Source: Streptomyces rishiriensis
Lineage (GTDB): Bacteria > Actinomycetota > Actinomycetes > Streptomycetales > Streptomycetaceae
NCBI RefSeq assembly: GCF_003112535.1
Contig: NZ_BEWA01000014.1
Coordinates: 62,001-126,000 of the forward strand
Direction of reading: 5' to 3'
Length of the DNA stretch: 64,000 nucleotides
Shown: positions 8,345-16,350 of the stretch, one piece after another
Layout of the letters: each line of letters begins with the position of its first letter
Position numbering within the stretch: the first letter of the stretch is position 1
Made by a program: the position numbers and the translations under genes
Notes under the pieces: model-generated
What the model saw: only the letters and a program-made list of their open reading frames with translations
The model's database searches: none
Told to the model about the DNA's origin: nothing

Positions 8345-8979
8345 GCCGGCCGGTCGGGCTCGGCCCCCCGGGTGCGGGCCTGCCCGGGGCGCTCGACCAC
8401 CGCCGCGTCGAGGAGCGGGCCCAGTTCGTGGGCCACCGTCGTCAGGGCGCGGACGTCGCGCTCGGCGCGGGCGATCAGGATCGCCCCCTCCAGAGCGCTG
8501 ATCATGAGCGTGGCCAGCGCGCCGGCCCGCTCCTCGGGCACCCCCAGGTCCGTCAGCGCGCGGGCCACCGGCGCGGTCCAGGCGGCGAAGGCGGCGGCCG
8601 TCGCCTCCCGCGTGGAGACGGTGGACTGCGCGCAGTCCACCGTGGCGGCGGCCACCGGGCAGCCGCCCGCGAAGCCGGCGGCCTCGTACTCGTCGGTCCA
8701 CTGCCGCACCATCTCGGCGAACAGCGCGGCCGGCGTCGGCTCGGACAGTGCGGCCAGGAAGCGGGCGACGCGGTCGCCCGCGTACCGGCCCGCCCAGCCC
8801 ACCGCCTCGTTGACCAGCTGTTCCTTGCCGCCGGGAAAGTAGTGCTGCAGCGATCCGCGCGGCGCGCCCGCGTGGGCGGCGACCTCGCGCATGCCGGTGG
8901 CGGCGACCCCCTCGCGCCGGATCAGCTGGGCGGCGCTGAACACCATCCGCTCGCGCGGTCCCCGCTCGGACACCGCCAT
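8341..8979 (-). CDS. TetR/AcrR-family repressor
   Basis: A 212-residue TetR regulator. The N-terminal HTH spans about residues 8-55 (AAQLIRREGVAATGMREVAAHAGAPRGSLQHYFPGGKEQL), with the recognition helix around GAPRGSLQHYF. The C-terminal ligand domain resembles the LmrA/YxaF group (FAGGCPVAAATVD). It is divergent from the dehydrogenase gene at 9153, and two strong palindromes lie between them (9023-9073), which it most likely binds to repress both genes. The ATG at 8979 leaves only 44 bp to the first palindrome. The inducer is unknown. Confidence 0.93.
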   Translation of the reverse strand: MAVSERGPRERMVFSAAQLIRREGVAATGMREVAAHAGAPRGSLQHYFPGGKEQLVNEAVGWAGRYAGDRVARFLAALSEPTPAALFAEMVRQWTDEYEAAGFAGGCPVAAATVDCAQSTVSTREATAAAFAAWTAPVARALTDLGVPEERAGALATLMISALEGAILIARAERDVRALTTVAHELGPLLDAAVVERPGQARTRGAEPDRPA

Positions 8980-9022
8980 CGTCGACCTCCACCGGCCGTC
9001 GCGGGACTGCTTCGGACCCGGT

Positions 9023-9073
9023 CCACTCTATGACGGCGGTCATAGAGTGGACTACTATGACCGCGGTCATAGT
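9023..9073. promoter_or_regulatory. Tandem palindromic operators between tetR and dehydrogenase
   Basis: Two near-identical palindromes. The first has perfect 12-bp arms CCACTCTATGAC (9023-9034) and GTCATAGAGTGG (9039-9050) around GGCG. The second is the perfect 20-bp palindrome ACTATGACCGCGGTCATAGT (9054-9073). They share the 16-bp core TATGAC-N-GCGGTCATA, differing at one base, with centres 27 bp apart (about 2.5 helical turns). Position between divergent genes, one encoding a TetR protein, and repetition of the core make TetR binding the natural reading. The half-turn spacing would place dimers on opposite faces of the helix. Confidence 0.85.
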
Positions 9074-9152
9074 CCGTTCCGGTCGACGACCGCGACGGCT
9101 GGGCCGTCCGGCATGGGCCGGAAAAGCGCGTGAGACGGGAAGGACGGTGCTC

Positions 9153-10085
9153 GTGCACGTCGGATTCATCGGACTCGGGGTCATGGGACAGCCCATGGCC
9201 GGCAACCTCGCCCGTGCCGGAACGCCGCTCGTCGTGGGGAACCGCACCCCCGGCCGGTGCGAGCCGCTGCGCGCCCTGGGAGCCGAGGTCGCGGCGAGCC
9301 CCGCCGAGGTCTTCGACCGGGCCGGGACCGTGATCCTGATGCTGGCGGACGAGACGGCGATCGACGACGTGCTCGGGCGCGGCGCCCCCGCCTTCGCCTC
9401 CCGCGTCGCCGGGCACACCGTCGTCCACATGGGCACCACGTCCGCCGAGTACTCGGCCGGTCTGCAGACGGACGTCCGGGCGGCGGGCGGGCGCTACGTC
9501 GAGGCCCCGGTCTCCGGGTCCCGCGTCCCGGCCGAGCGGGGTGAACTGGTCGGGATGCTCTCGGGCGACGACGACGCCGTGGCGGCCGTACGGCCCCTGC
9601 TCGCCCCCCTGTGCCGGGATACCTTCGACTGCGGTTCGGTGCCGGGCGCGCTGCTGATGAAGTTCTCGGTGAACCTGTTCCTGATCACCCTGGTGACCGG
9701 GCTGGCCGAGGCGTTCCATTTCGCGGAGCGGCACGGGCTGGACCGGCGGCTGCTGCGCGACGTGCTGGACGCGGGCCAGATGGCCAGCGCCGTCTCCCGG
9801 GTCAAGGGGCCCAAGCTGCTGGAGCGCGACTTCAGCGTGCAGGCGGCCGCCGCGGACGTCCTGAAGAACAACCGGCTCATCGCGGAGGCCGCCCGCGGGG
9901 CGGGCCTGGCCTCCCCGCTCCTCGACGTCTGCCACGCCCTGTACGGCGAGACGGTCGCCCTGGGACACGGCGGCGAGGACATGGCGGCCGTCCTGCGCGC
10001 CCTGGAAGCCCGGTCCGAGGCCGCACACCCGCCCGGCCCGACCGCGAGGCCCTCCCCGCCGTCCCCCCACGTCAGCCGGGCATGA
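9153..10085 (+). CDS. 3-hydroxyisobutyrate dehydrogenase-like NAD(P) oxidoreductase
   Basis: A 310-residue beta-hydroxyacid dehydrogenase. The Rossmann motif GFIGLGVMGQPMAGNLARAG is at residues 4-23, the substrate motif EAPVSGSRVPAERGEL is near 118-131, and the catalytic lysine K170 is in GALLMKFSVNLF. The C-terminal helical domain has KNNRLIAEAARGAGLASPLLD. The family also includes glyoxylate and succinic-semialdehyde reductases and imine reductases; K170 argues for a hydroxyacid/aldehyde enzyme rather than an imine reductase. GTG 9153 is chosen because GGGAAGGA (9137-9144) is 8 nt upstream. It is probably induced through the adjacent TetR palindromes. Confidence 0.9.
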   Translation: MHVGFIGLGVMGQPMAGNLARAGTPLVVGNRTPGRCEPLRALGAEVAASPAEVFDRAGTVILMLADETAIDDVLGRGAPAFASRVAGHTVVHMGTTSAEYSAGLQTDVRAAGGRYVEAPVSGSRVPAERGELVGMLSGDDDAVAAVRPLLAPLCRDTFDCGSVPGALLMKFSVNLFLITLVTGLAEAFHFAERHGLDRRLLRDVLDAGQMASAVSRVKGPKLLERDFSVQAAAADVLKNNRLIAEAARGAGLASPLLDVCHALYGETVALGHGGEDMAAVLRALEARSEAAHPPGPTARPSPPSPHVSRA

Positions 10086-10128
10086 TCGGTACGGTGATAC
10101 CCGGGACGGCGAGAGGGGCGGCGAGACC

Positions 10129-10623
10129 GTGAGCGAGCAGGCGGAGATCGGAACGGCGAAGGAGGCCGCCGACCACGAGCTGATTCTGGCCTTCGGACGT
10201 CTGCAGGGGGCGGCCAACCGGCTGGAGTACATCCTGGGGCGGGCCCTGGAAGAGGAGTGCGGGATCAGCCATCTGATGTTCGAGGTGCTGTTGATCCTCG
10301 GCCGGGCGGGCGCGCCGGGCCTTTCGATGCGGGCCATCGCCCAGGAGCAGGTCCTGACCACGGGCGGCGCCACCCGGCTCGTGGACCGCATGTCGGCGGC
10401 CGGGCTCGTGACCCGCGCGGACTCCCCCGACGACCGGCGCGCGAAGCTGGTGCGGCTCACCCCGCTGGGCGAGGAGACGACCGTCCGCGCCGCTCAGGTG
10501 CACCTGCGGAACATCGAACGGTATTTCGTCGCACCGCTGCCCGGCGAGGACCTCGAACGCTTCACGCAGAATCTTCGCCTCCTCAGCCACTCCGCCCGGG
10601 ACGTCCTGCCCCGCCTCCCCTGA
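10129..10623 (+). CDS. MarR-family transcriptional regulator
   Basis: A 164-residue winged-helix regulator with GTG start. The DNA-binding region runs around residues 55-105: LLILGRAGAPGLSMRAIAQEQVLTTGGATRLVDRMSAAGLVTRADSPDDRRAKLVRLT, including the wing Asp-Asp-Arg-Arg that is diagnostic of MarR. It follows the dehydrogenase on the same strand after 43 bp and could be co-transcribed with it. No clear MarR palindrome is seen in that short gap. Ligand and targets are unknown. Confidence 0.92.
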   Translation: MSEQAEIGTAKEAADHELILAFGRLQGAANRLEYILGRALEEECGISHLMFEVLLILGRAGAPGLSMRAIAQEQVLTTGGATRLVDRMSAAGLVTRADSPDDRRAKLVRLTPLGEETTVRAAQVHLRNIERYFVAPLPGEDLERFTQNLRLLSHSARDVLPRLP

Positions 10624-10675
10624 CCCGCGCCGCGGCGTCGGCGCAGGCCTGCCGCCGGACGGGCGCGCGCCGCCG

Positions 10676-11890
10676 TCAGAACCAGTGCAGGCAGTGCGGG
10701 GAGCGGTCGGAGCGGAAGAGGGCGTCGGCGAGGGCGGCCGCGTCCGGGCGGTGGGCCTGCACGCGCCCGGCGCGCACGAGCGTGCTCGGGGCGGTGCCCC
10801 CGAGGTAGACGGAGCCCAGATCGCTCACGTCCAGGGAAAGGTCGGGTTCCCGGTCCGTCTGGACGCAGTCGGCCTTGCCGTCCCGGACGGTCAGCAGGTA
10901 GCGGCCGCGCTCGTCGAGGAACGGGTCGTCGACGTCGAGGACCAGCTCGCCGTCCGTGAACCAGCCGCGTGCGGTCAGCGCCCGCGGGACGTCCAGCAGC
11001 CGCACCCAGAGCCAGTCGGTGTCGCCGCTCACCTCCGCGGCGCGGAAGTCCGCGAACTGCCAGCGCAGCGGATGCCCGGGCGGGAAGTGCTTGATCACGA
11101 CCTCGTCGACCAGGTCGTGTCCGAGGACGAACCGGACCAGGTCCGTGAAGACCGCGTCGTCGGCGGCGACGGTCTCGTCCACGGTGAGGGTCGCGGACTC
11201 GCCGACCGCGTACGAGGCGTACCCGTCGGGAACGCCGTCGGCGTCACGGTGGACCGCGACGTAGCGCGGCGCCGCGGAGACGGGGGGCTGCCCCGCGCCC
11301 ACGGCCCACCAGCGGTGCGGCCGGGACAGCGCGCCGGGCTGGGCGCGCCGGTACCGGTCGTAGACCTCTTCCAGGATCTCGCCGCACTCGGCCCGCCTCA
11401 GCAGCTCGACGGCGCCGGTGTCCGCGCCGGCCGCCGCGTGCCGGGGCAGGGCGAGCGCGCCCCGGTGGCGCGGGACCGTCAGCCGCTGGGTGTAGGTCGC
11501 CGGCCCGTAGCCGAACCTGCGGTAGATCAGGGCCTCGGTGGCCAGCAGCACGGAGAGGAACTCCCCCCGCGCCCGCAGCTCGGCGAGCTGATGCCGCATC
11601 ATGGCGCTGAGCACGCCACGGCGCCGGTGCGTGGGCAGGACGCCGACGGCGGTCACTCCGGCGCAGGGGGCGACGGTCTCGCCGGGCAGGGTGAGCTCGA
11701 AGGAACACGCGGCGGCGGTGCCGACGGGCCGCCCGTCCTCGGTGCGGGCGAGCAGCCCGCGGTCCATCTCCCATGCCGACCACCACGCCCCGCCGCCGCC
11801 GGCCGGGGTTTCCGGGAAGCGCCCGAACGCGGCATGGAGCGTGTCGACGAAGACGCCGAGGTCCTGGTCGGTCGTGGAACGGATCTCCAT
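10676..11890 (-). CDS. Eis-like GNAT N-acetyltransferase
   Basis: A 404-residue protein with the tripartite Eis layout: N-terminal GNAT (GVTAVGVLPTHRRRGVLSAMM acetyl-CoA loop near residue 80), a second GNAT-like domain, and a C-terminal SCP2-like sterol-carrier fold. It ends in Phe (HCLHWF), matching Eis enzymes whose C-terminal carboxylate takes part in catalysis. Eis proteins acetylate amines such as aminoglycosides and lysines. The start MEIRSTTDQD at 11890 fits the family; the frame is open much further upstream only because of GC bias. It converges on the MarR gene. The substrate is unknown. Confidence 0.88.
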   Translation of the reverse strand: MEIRSTTDQDLGVFVDTLHAAFGRFPETPAGGGGAWWSAWEMDRGLLARTEDGRPVGTAAACSFELTLPGETVAPCAGVTAVGVLPTHRRRGVLSAMMRHQLAELRARGEFLSVLLATEALIYRRFGYGPATYTQRLTVPRHRGALALPRHAAAGADTGAVELLRRAECGEILEEVYDRYRRAQPGALSRPHRWWAVGAGQPPVSAAPRYVAVHRDADGVPDGYASYAVGESATLTVDETVAADDAVFTDLVRFVLGHDLVDEVVIKHFPPGHPLRWQFADFRAAEVSGDTDWLWVRLLDVPRALTARGWFTDGELVLDVDDPFLDERGRYLLTVRDGKADCVQTDREPDLSLDVSDLGSVYLGGTAPSTLVRAGRVQAHRPDAAALADALFRSDRSPHCLHWF

Positions 11891-12050
11891 GGCTGGCGCT
11901 GCCTCCCCGGGACACGGGCGCCACGACGCGTGCGCCCCGCACAGTGCAGCGTCGCTCCTCGGCCGGGTCAAGCGGATTACGGCCGGGGGCGCCCCGGGGG
12001 TGTGCATTCCGGTCGGGCGGACGGGCGTCCACGTCGTGCGGGTCTTTGTG

Positions 12051-12290
12051 GGAGAACGCCTCACGGACGACGGCGGGCGCCGTGCCGCCGGCCGGCCCGG
12101 CCACGCGCGCCATGGGCAGCAGGACGACGCCCGGGCCGCAGCCCACGTCCAGGAGCCGGCCCCGGCCGTCCGGACCGAGTGCGGCGGCCGGCGCCTCGGT
12201 GAAGCCCGGAGCGTACGGAAGCCGGCCGCGCTCGTAGTAGGGCGCGCTTCCGGCGAACAGGGGCTTGTCCCACTGCCATCCCTCGGGCAT
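12051..12290 (-). pseudogene. Truncated SAM-dependent methyltransferase
   Basis: An ATG at 12290 with a GGGAAAGGGA-type RBS begins MPEGWQWDKPLFAGSAPYYERG and proceeds to a clear SAM motif I, GRLLDVGCGPGVVLLPMAR. About 65 residues in, similarity to class I methyltransferases stops. No motif II or III is found, the frame runs into compositionally random sequence, and the eis-like gene begins at 11890. The intact family is about 250-280 residues, so most of the enzyme is missing, consistent with deletion of the 3' part. Together with its flanks this explains the otherwise gene-poor stretch 11891-12460. Confidence 0.65.
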
Positions 12291-12460
12291 ACCGGTTCCC
12301 TTTCCCCTTCCACGGGGCGAATTCCACGGGGCGAACAGGTTCGCTCCGGAGTCTGGCACCGGCGACCGACCGGGCGGTATACAAGCCCAGTCGAACCGTC
12401 ACGACCGCCGTACGGGACGGTGTCGCCGGCGGGCCACGGGCTGCGAGGGGAAGAGACTCG

Positions 12461-13372
12461 ATGCAACGCGAAACAGGCACGGGAAGACCGGCCGGTCGGC
12501 GCCGACGAGGCGTCACCCTTCTTTCGGCGCTGGGGGGTTGTGCTCTCGTGGCCGCCTCCGCGACGCCGGCAGCGGCCCACGGAACGGGCGGCACGGTCCG
12601 TTACGCGGCGCTCGGCGACTCCTACACCTCCGGGCCCTTCATCCCCCGCCAGGTGGACGTCGGTTGCGCCCGGTCCGACCACAACTACCCGTCCCTCATG
12701 GCCGCGCGGCTGCGCGCCACCACCTTCAAGGACGTCAGCTGCGGCGGGGCGACCACCGAGAACATGTGGAAGCCGCAGGGGGCCAACGGGCCCCAGCTGG
12801 ACGCGGTGAACCACGACAGCGACCTCGTGACCGTCCAGATCGGCGGCAACGACATCGGCTTCGGATCCATCATCGCCACCTGTGCGCAGGTGGCCGCGCA
12901 GGACCCGGCCGGCGATCCGTGCCGGCGCCACTACGGCGCCTCGGGGTTCGACGAGCTCACCGCGACGATCGCCAAGACCGCGCCCAAGATCGCACGGGTG
13001 CTGCGGGCCGTGCACGAGCGAGCTCCGCGGGCCCGGGTCCTCCTGGTCGGATACCCCGACCTCCTGCCCGACGACGGCAGCGGCTGCGCGCCCTCGGTGC
13101 CGTTCGCGGCGGGCGACTTCCCCTACCTGAGGGACACCGGCAAGCGCCTCAACCTGATGCTCCGTCTGGTGGCCCGCTGGAACCGTGCGGAGTACGTCGA
13201 CACCTACGGTCCGACCGTCGGCCACGACATGTGCACGCCCCCCGAGGTCCGGTGGATCGAGCCGCTGCAGCCCGCGTCGCCCGCCGCCCCCGCCCACCCC
13301 AACGCCAAGGGCGAGGAGGCGATGGCGGGCGCGGTGTGGCAGCGCCTGACGCACGGGCGGGGCGGCCGCTGA
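12461..13372 (+). CDS. Secreted SGNH/GDSL lipase-esterase
   Basis: A 303-residue exported esterase. A signal peptide with an RRRR n-region is cleaved after about residue 39 (ATPAAA-H). Block I is ALGDSYTSG with catalytic Ser54, block II SCGGATTENMW, block III QIGGNDIGFG (128-135), block V APAHPNAKGEEAM with the catalytic His. Cysteines are paired as in Streptomyces GDSL lipases such as the S. rimosus enzyme. It hydrolyses lipids or esters outside the cell. A 20-bp GC palindrome starts right after the stop. Confidence 0.93.
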   Translation: MQRETGTGRPAGRRRRGVTLLSALGGCALVAASATPAAAHGTGGTVRYAALGDSYTSGPFIPRQVDVGCARSDHNYPSLMAARLRATTFKDVSCGGATTENMWKPQGANGPQLDAVNHDSDLVTVQIGGNDIGFGSIIATCAQVAAQDPAGDPCRRHYGASGFDELTATIAKTAPKIARVLRAVHERAPRARVLLVGYPDLLPDDGSGCAPSVPFAAGDFPYLRDTGKRLNLMLRLVARWNRAEYVDTYGPTVGHDMCTPPEVRWIEPLQPASPAAPAHPNAKGEEAMAGAVWQRLTHGRGGR

Positions 13373-13392
13373 CCCCGGGCCGCGGCCCGGGG
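13373..13392 (+). terminator. GC palindrome after the lipase gene
   Basis: The 20-bp sequence 13373-13392 is a perfect palindrome (CCCCGGGCCG then CGGCCCGGGG) directly after the TGA of the lipase gene. It would form a stable hairpin without a U tract, as is usual for streptomycete terminators. It lies between convergent genes and could serve both. Confidence 0.55.
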
Positions 13393-13435
13393 ACGTGCGG
13401 CCCGCGGCTCGCGGCCGGCCGCTCACGGGAGCGGC

Positions 13436-13753
13436 TCACACCTCCGAGTCGATGCCGGTGACCACCGCCGGCCCCAGCGGCGCCTCGCTGTCGTCGAGAC
13501 CCGCGGCCTGCAGGGCGGAGTCCGCGAGCCTGCGGGCGTCCTCCTCCGCATGGGGAACGCTGTCCGCCTCGACGGCGAGCCGGATGGTGAACGTGTCGTC
13601 CTCGTTCACGGTGAGAGGGTCGAGGTCCTGCGCGTCGCCCATCCGCGTGTGGTGCGGATCGGCGGGGCGCAGGGCCTGACTCAGCCGCGTGCGCGCCTCG
13701 TCGTCGATCCCGGCCGTGAACGTGCCGGGCACGGTGATCACGTAGGTCGTCAT
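13436..13753 (-). CDS. Conserved hypothetical protein, 105 residues
   Basis: A small acidic protein beginning MTTYVITVPGTFTAGIDDEAR. It has an internal segment DPLTVNEDDTFTIRLAVEADSV and ends ALGLDDSEAPLGPAVVTGI-like. It has no signal peptide or membrane segment. Predicted alternating strands and helices (TYVITVPGTF, FTIRLAVEA, AEEDARRLADSALQAAGL) suggest a compact alpha/beta domain. ATG 13753 is chosen for its GAAGGGA RBS; the longer upstream frame has none. It is divergent from the gene at 13879. Function unknown. Confidence 0.7.
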   Translation of the reverse strand: MTTYVITVPGTFTAGIDDEARTRLSQALRPADPHHTRMGDAQDLDPLTVNEDDTFTIRLAVEADSVPHAEEDARRLADSALQAAGLDDSEAPLGPAVVTGIDSEV

Positions 13754-13878
13754 GACGTTCCCTTCGTCGATCTCTGCTCCCTCCCGCCTACCCCGCCCCG
13801 CGCCCGGCTCGCCCCCGAACCGGACGGAGGCTCTGATGCTCCTCAAGTCGCTTGGCTGGCACGGGACTCGGGGCCACG

Positions 13879-14223
13879 ATGATCTACATGACAGGAATCA
13901 CGGGATTCAACAAGAAGCACGACTTCGTTCTGGTCGTCCGGGACTCGGACGTGGTCGAGGCGGCGTTGCGCGACGCGCTGGCCGCGGCCTCCCCCGAGGA
14001 GCGCCCGGGTCTGGAGCGCGCCGTCGCACTGGTCGGGGCCACCGCGGCGGCCACCGAGGCCCGGCTGCGCGCCGACTGGGTCCGCTCCCGGCTGGCCGCC
14101 GTCGGTTTCACGGGCGACGTCTCCTCGGTCGCGGCGGTGAGGGCGCTGCGCCAGGCGGAGAAGCAGCTGAGCCTGCTGGCGGCGGTGAAGCTGCAGAAGG
14201 ACGCCGTGGCCCATCCGGAGTGA
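13879..14223 (+). CDS. Hypothetical helical protein, 114 residues
   Basis: The protein begins MIYMTGITGFNKKHDFVLVVRDSDVVEAAL and is then almost entirely alanine-rich helix (ALVGATAAATEARLRADWVRSRL, ALRQAEKQLSLLAAVKLQ). It has no signal peptide and no recognised domain. ATG 13879 is taken as the start because CGGGG lies 5-6 nt upstream; ATG 13888 is an alternative. It is divergent from the hypothetical gene at 13436-13753 and upstream of the RsbW-like ATPase. Function unknown. Confidence 0.55.
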   Translation: MIYMTGITGFNKKHDFVLVVRDSDVVEAALRDALAAASPEERPGLERAVALVGATAAATEARLRADWVRSRLAAVGFTGDVSSVAAVRALRQAEKQLSLLAAVKLQKDAVAHPE

Positions 14224-14391
14224 CCGCACCCCTCTCCACCATGCCCGGGAAGACGGCGAGCGGACACCTCGGCCGGGGGGCGGGCGGGAGGTGTGCTTCC
14301 GGTCTGCGGGTGGACCGCCGCGGGCGCGGCGTCACCTCGGCGTCCCGGGGTAGACGGAGGGCCGGTGGACGGTTACTCGGAGGGATCACCC

Positions 14392-14805
14392 ATGGATCGA
14401 TCAGCGTTGCGGGCAGTCGGATGGGCCCGCTCTCTGCCCCTGGAGTCCACGGTGAAGGCGGCCCGCGACTGGGCCCGCCACCACCTCGACACGCTGGGCT
14501 GGGCCACCACCGCACCGGAGACGGTCGACGCCGTGCTGCTGACCGTCTCCGAACTGGTGACCAACGCCCACCGACACGCGCACAGCGACGCACAGCTCGT
14601 GATGACCTGGGACAGCCGCTGTCTGCACATCGCGGTCCACGACTCGTCGGCCGAGCTGCCCGCTCCCCGGAGCCCCAGCATCGACCGGACCGGAGGGCGG
14701 GGCATGTTCCTCGTCGACGCGCTGGCCGACAGCTGGGAGGCGCACCCGTGCCCCCACGGCAAGACCATCACGGCCTGCTTCAGCCCGCAGCCGGCCGGTT
14801 CCTGA
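14392..14805 (+). CDS. RsbW/SpoIIAB-like ATP-binding regulatory protein (GHKL fold)
   Basis: A 137-residue single-domain GHKL ATPase. The N box is LLTVSELVTNAHRHAHSDA (Glu and Asn for Mg-ATP), the G1-like segment LHIAVHDSSAELP, and the G2-like TGGRGMFLVDALADSW. Streptomyces encode dozens of these, some acting as anti-sigma factors that phosphorylate STAS anti-anti-sigma proteins. No sigma factor or STAS gene is adjacent, so the partner is unknown. ATG 14392 has GGAGGGA 6 nt upstream. Confidence 0.88.
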   Translation: MDRSALRAVGWARSLPLESTVKAARDWARHHLDTLGWATTAPETVDAVLLTVSELVTNAHRHAHSDAQLVMTWDSRCLHIAVHDSSAELPAPRSPSIDRTGGRGMFLVDALADSWEAHPCPHGKTITACFSPQPAGS

Positions 14806-14832
14806 CCCGGCCGCCGGCGCGAGGGGCGGCCG

Positions 14833-16032
14833 TCAGGCGCAGTCGAGCGCCGTGAGGTCCACCGCGTCGGCCATCGCCCGCATGCCCTCGTCGTCGGGAT
14901 GCAGGTGGTCGCCGCCGTCGAAGAACGGCAGGATCCGCTCGGGGTCGTGGGGGCTGCGCAGGGTGCGGTCGAAGTCGGCGACGGCGTCGAACTCACCGCC
15001 GTCGCGGATGAACGCGTTGACGTCCCGGCGTACGGCTTCGGCGGCCGGGTCCCACTCGGGCCAGCCCTTGAAGGGGGCGACGGTCGCGCCGACGACGCAC
15101 TTGCCCGCCGCGTGGACGCGGCGCACGATCTCCCGGTACCCGGCGATCAGCTCCTGGGCGGTCACCCCCATGTGGGCCTTGATGTCGTTGACGCCCTCGA
15201 AAAGGACGACCGTGCGCACGCCCGGCAGGGAGAGCACGTCCCGCTGGAGGCGGTTCAGCGCGCTCTGGCCGGCGGCGTCCGTCAGGACCCTGTTCCCGGA
15301 GACGCCCTCGTCGGCCACGCCCTGGATCGCGGTACCGGCGCGCCGCAGCCGGCGGGCGAGGTAGTCGGGCCAGCGGCGGTCCAGGCCGGAGGTGGACTGC
15401 CAGCCGTCCGTGATCGAGTCGCCGAGCGCGACCACCGCCCCCGTCGACGCGTTCGTGCGGACCATGACGGCGTCGAGGTAGAACCACGCGCCGGTCGTCC
15501 GGCTCCAGTGTGCGGCGCCCTCCTCGGCGGTGTGGTCGCCCTGAGTGGTGTACGACGTCTGCATGGCCAGGCCGTGGCCGGTCGCCGGTCCGGCCGCGTC
15601 CGGCGAGTGCAGGCTGACCACCAGATCGGCGCCGGCGGGCAGCGGGGCCGCCAGGACGTCGCTCAGCGCCGTTCGGCCGGCAGGAATCGTCACGGAGTCC
15701 GCGCCGCCGAACCCGAGCCGCCGGTTGCTGCCGGGCGCGAGTGCCGCGCCCTCCTGCCGGATGCCCGCGTAGACGCTGTCGAAGGTCACCGGACGGTCGC
15801 CGAAGGCGTTGGTCAACCGGATCCGCAGTCCGGCCCCTCCGGCGCTGGTGCGCACGACGAGACGGTAGCCGCGGTCGGCGACGCCCTCGCCCAGGCGGCC
15901 CGCCGAAGCGCCCCAGGTGACGACGTCCGGCCGGGGCGACGTGGCGCGGGCGTCGGCCGGTACGGCCAGGAGCGTCGCGAGGGCGAACAGGACGGCCTGG
16001 ATCGCGCGCAGCGGGGCGTGCCCGGCCGTCAT
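14833..16032 (-). CDS. Secreted SGNH/GDSL hydrolase, two-domain type
   Basis: A 399-residue exported hydrolase. The signal peptide is LRAIQAVLFALATLLAVPADARA. A beta-rich N-terminal domain covers about residues 30-190 (TWGASAGRLGEGVADRGYRLVV; RLTNAFGDRPVTFDSVYAG). The SGNH domain has VVALGDSITDGWQST (Ser in GDSI), VLFEGVNDI and DHLHPDDEGMRAMAD with the catalytic Asp/His. This layout resembles rhamnogalacturonan and acetylxylan esterases that deacetylate plant polysaccharides. The start codon overlaps the stop of the 88-residue ORF at 16029-16295 as ATGA, implying translational coupling. Confidence 0.9.
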   Translation of the reverse strand: MTAGHAPLRAIQAVLFALATLLAVPADARATSPRPDVVTWGASAGRLGEGVADRGYRLVVRTSAGGAGLRIRLTNAFGDRPVTFDSVYAGIRQEGAALAPGSNRRLGFGGADSVTIPAGRTALSDVLAAPLPAGADLVVSLHSPDAAGPATGHGLAMQTSYTTQGDHTAEEGAAHWSRTTGAWFYLDAVMVRTNASTGAVVALGDSITDGWQSTSGLDRRWPDYLARRLRRAGTAIQGVADEGVSGNRVLTDAAGQSALNRLQRDVLSLPGVRTVVLFEGVNDIKAHMGVTAQELIAGYREIVRRVHAAGKCVVGATVAPFKGWPEWDPAAEAVRRDVNAFIRDGGEFDAVADFDRTLRSPHDPERILPFFDGGDHLHPDDEGMRAMADAVDLTALDCA

Positions 16033-16295
16033 CGGGCGGAGCCCGTCAGGGTGACGGCCCGCCCCGGCCGCAGGCCGACCGTCAGGGTCTGCTGCGCGTA
16101 CATCACGGTCGTGGTCCGGCCGCCGACGCTGCGCAACCGCCGACGCGGGTTGTCCTCGTAGGGGAACTGACCGTCGGCGTCCACCGTGTCGTCGGGGGCG
16201 GAGGCGGTGAAGGGGTGCGGGCCGGTGAGGGCCGCCGCGGGGAGGCCCGAGGTGAGGAGGGCGCGTCTGGCGGGGTCCGTCGGGCGGGGGTCCAT
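16029..16295 (-). CDS. Small ORF coupled to the GDSL hydrolase, possible gene remnant
   Basis: An 88-codon frame starting MDPRPTDPARRALLTSGLPAAALTG, with a CGGAG RBS 6 nt upstream. The twin-arginine-like RR followed by a hydrophobic stretch resembles a Tat or Sec signal, and the rest (DGQFPYEDNPRRRLRSVGGRTTTVMYAQQTLTVGLRPG) looks like beta-sandwich sequence. Its TGA overlaps the ATG of the GDSL gene. It could be a tiny secreted protein or the 5' end of a lost secreted glycosidase. It directly follows the decayed module at 16351-16808, so remnant is as likely as gene. Confidence 0.4.
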   Translation of the reverse strand: MDPRPTDPARRALLTSGLPAAALTGPHPFTASAPDDTVDADGQFPYEDNPRRRLRSVGGRTTTVMYAQQTLTVGLRPGRAVTLTGSAR

Positions 16296-16350
16296 GGCGG
16301 CTCCGGAGGTCGGGGGCCCGGATGCGGAACCGGCCCCCCGGGTGTCGTCC

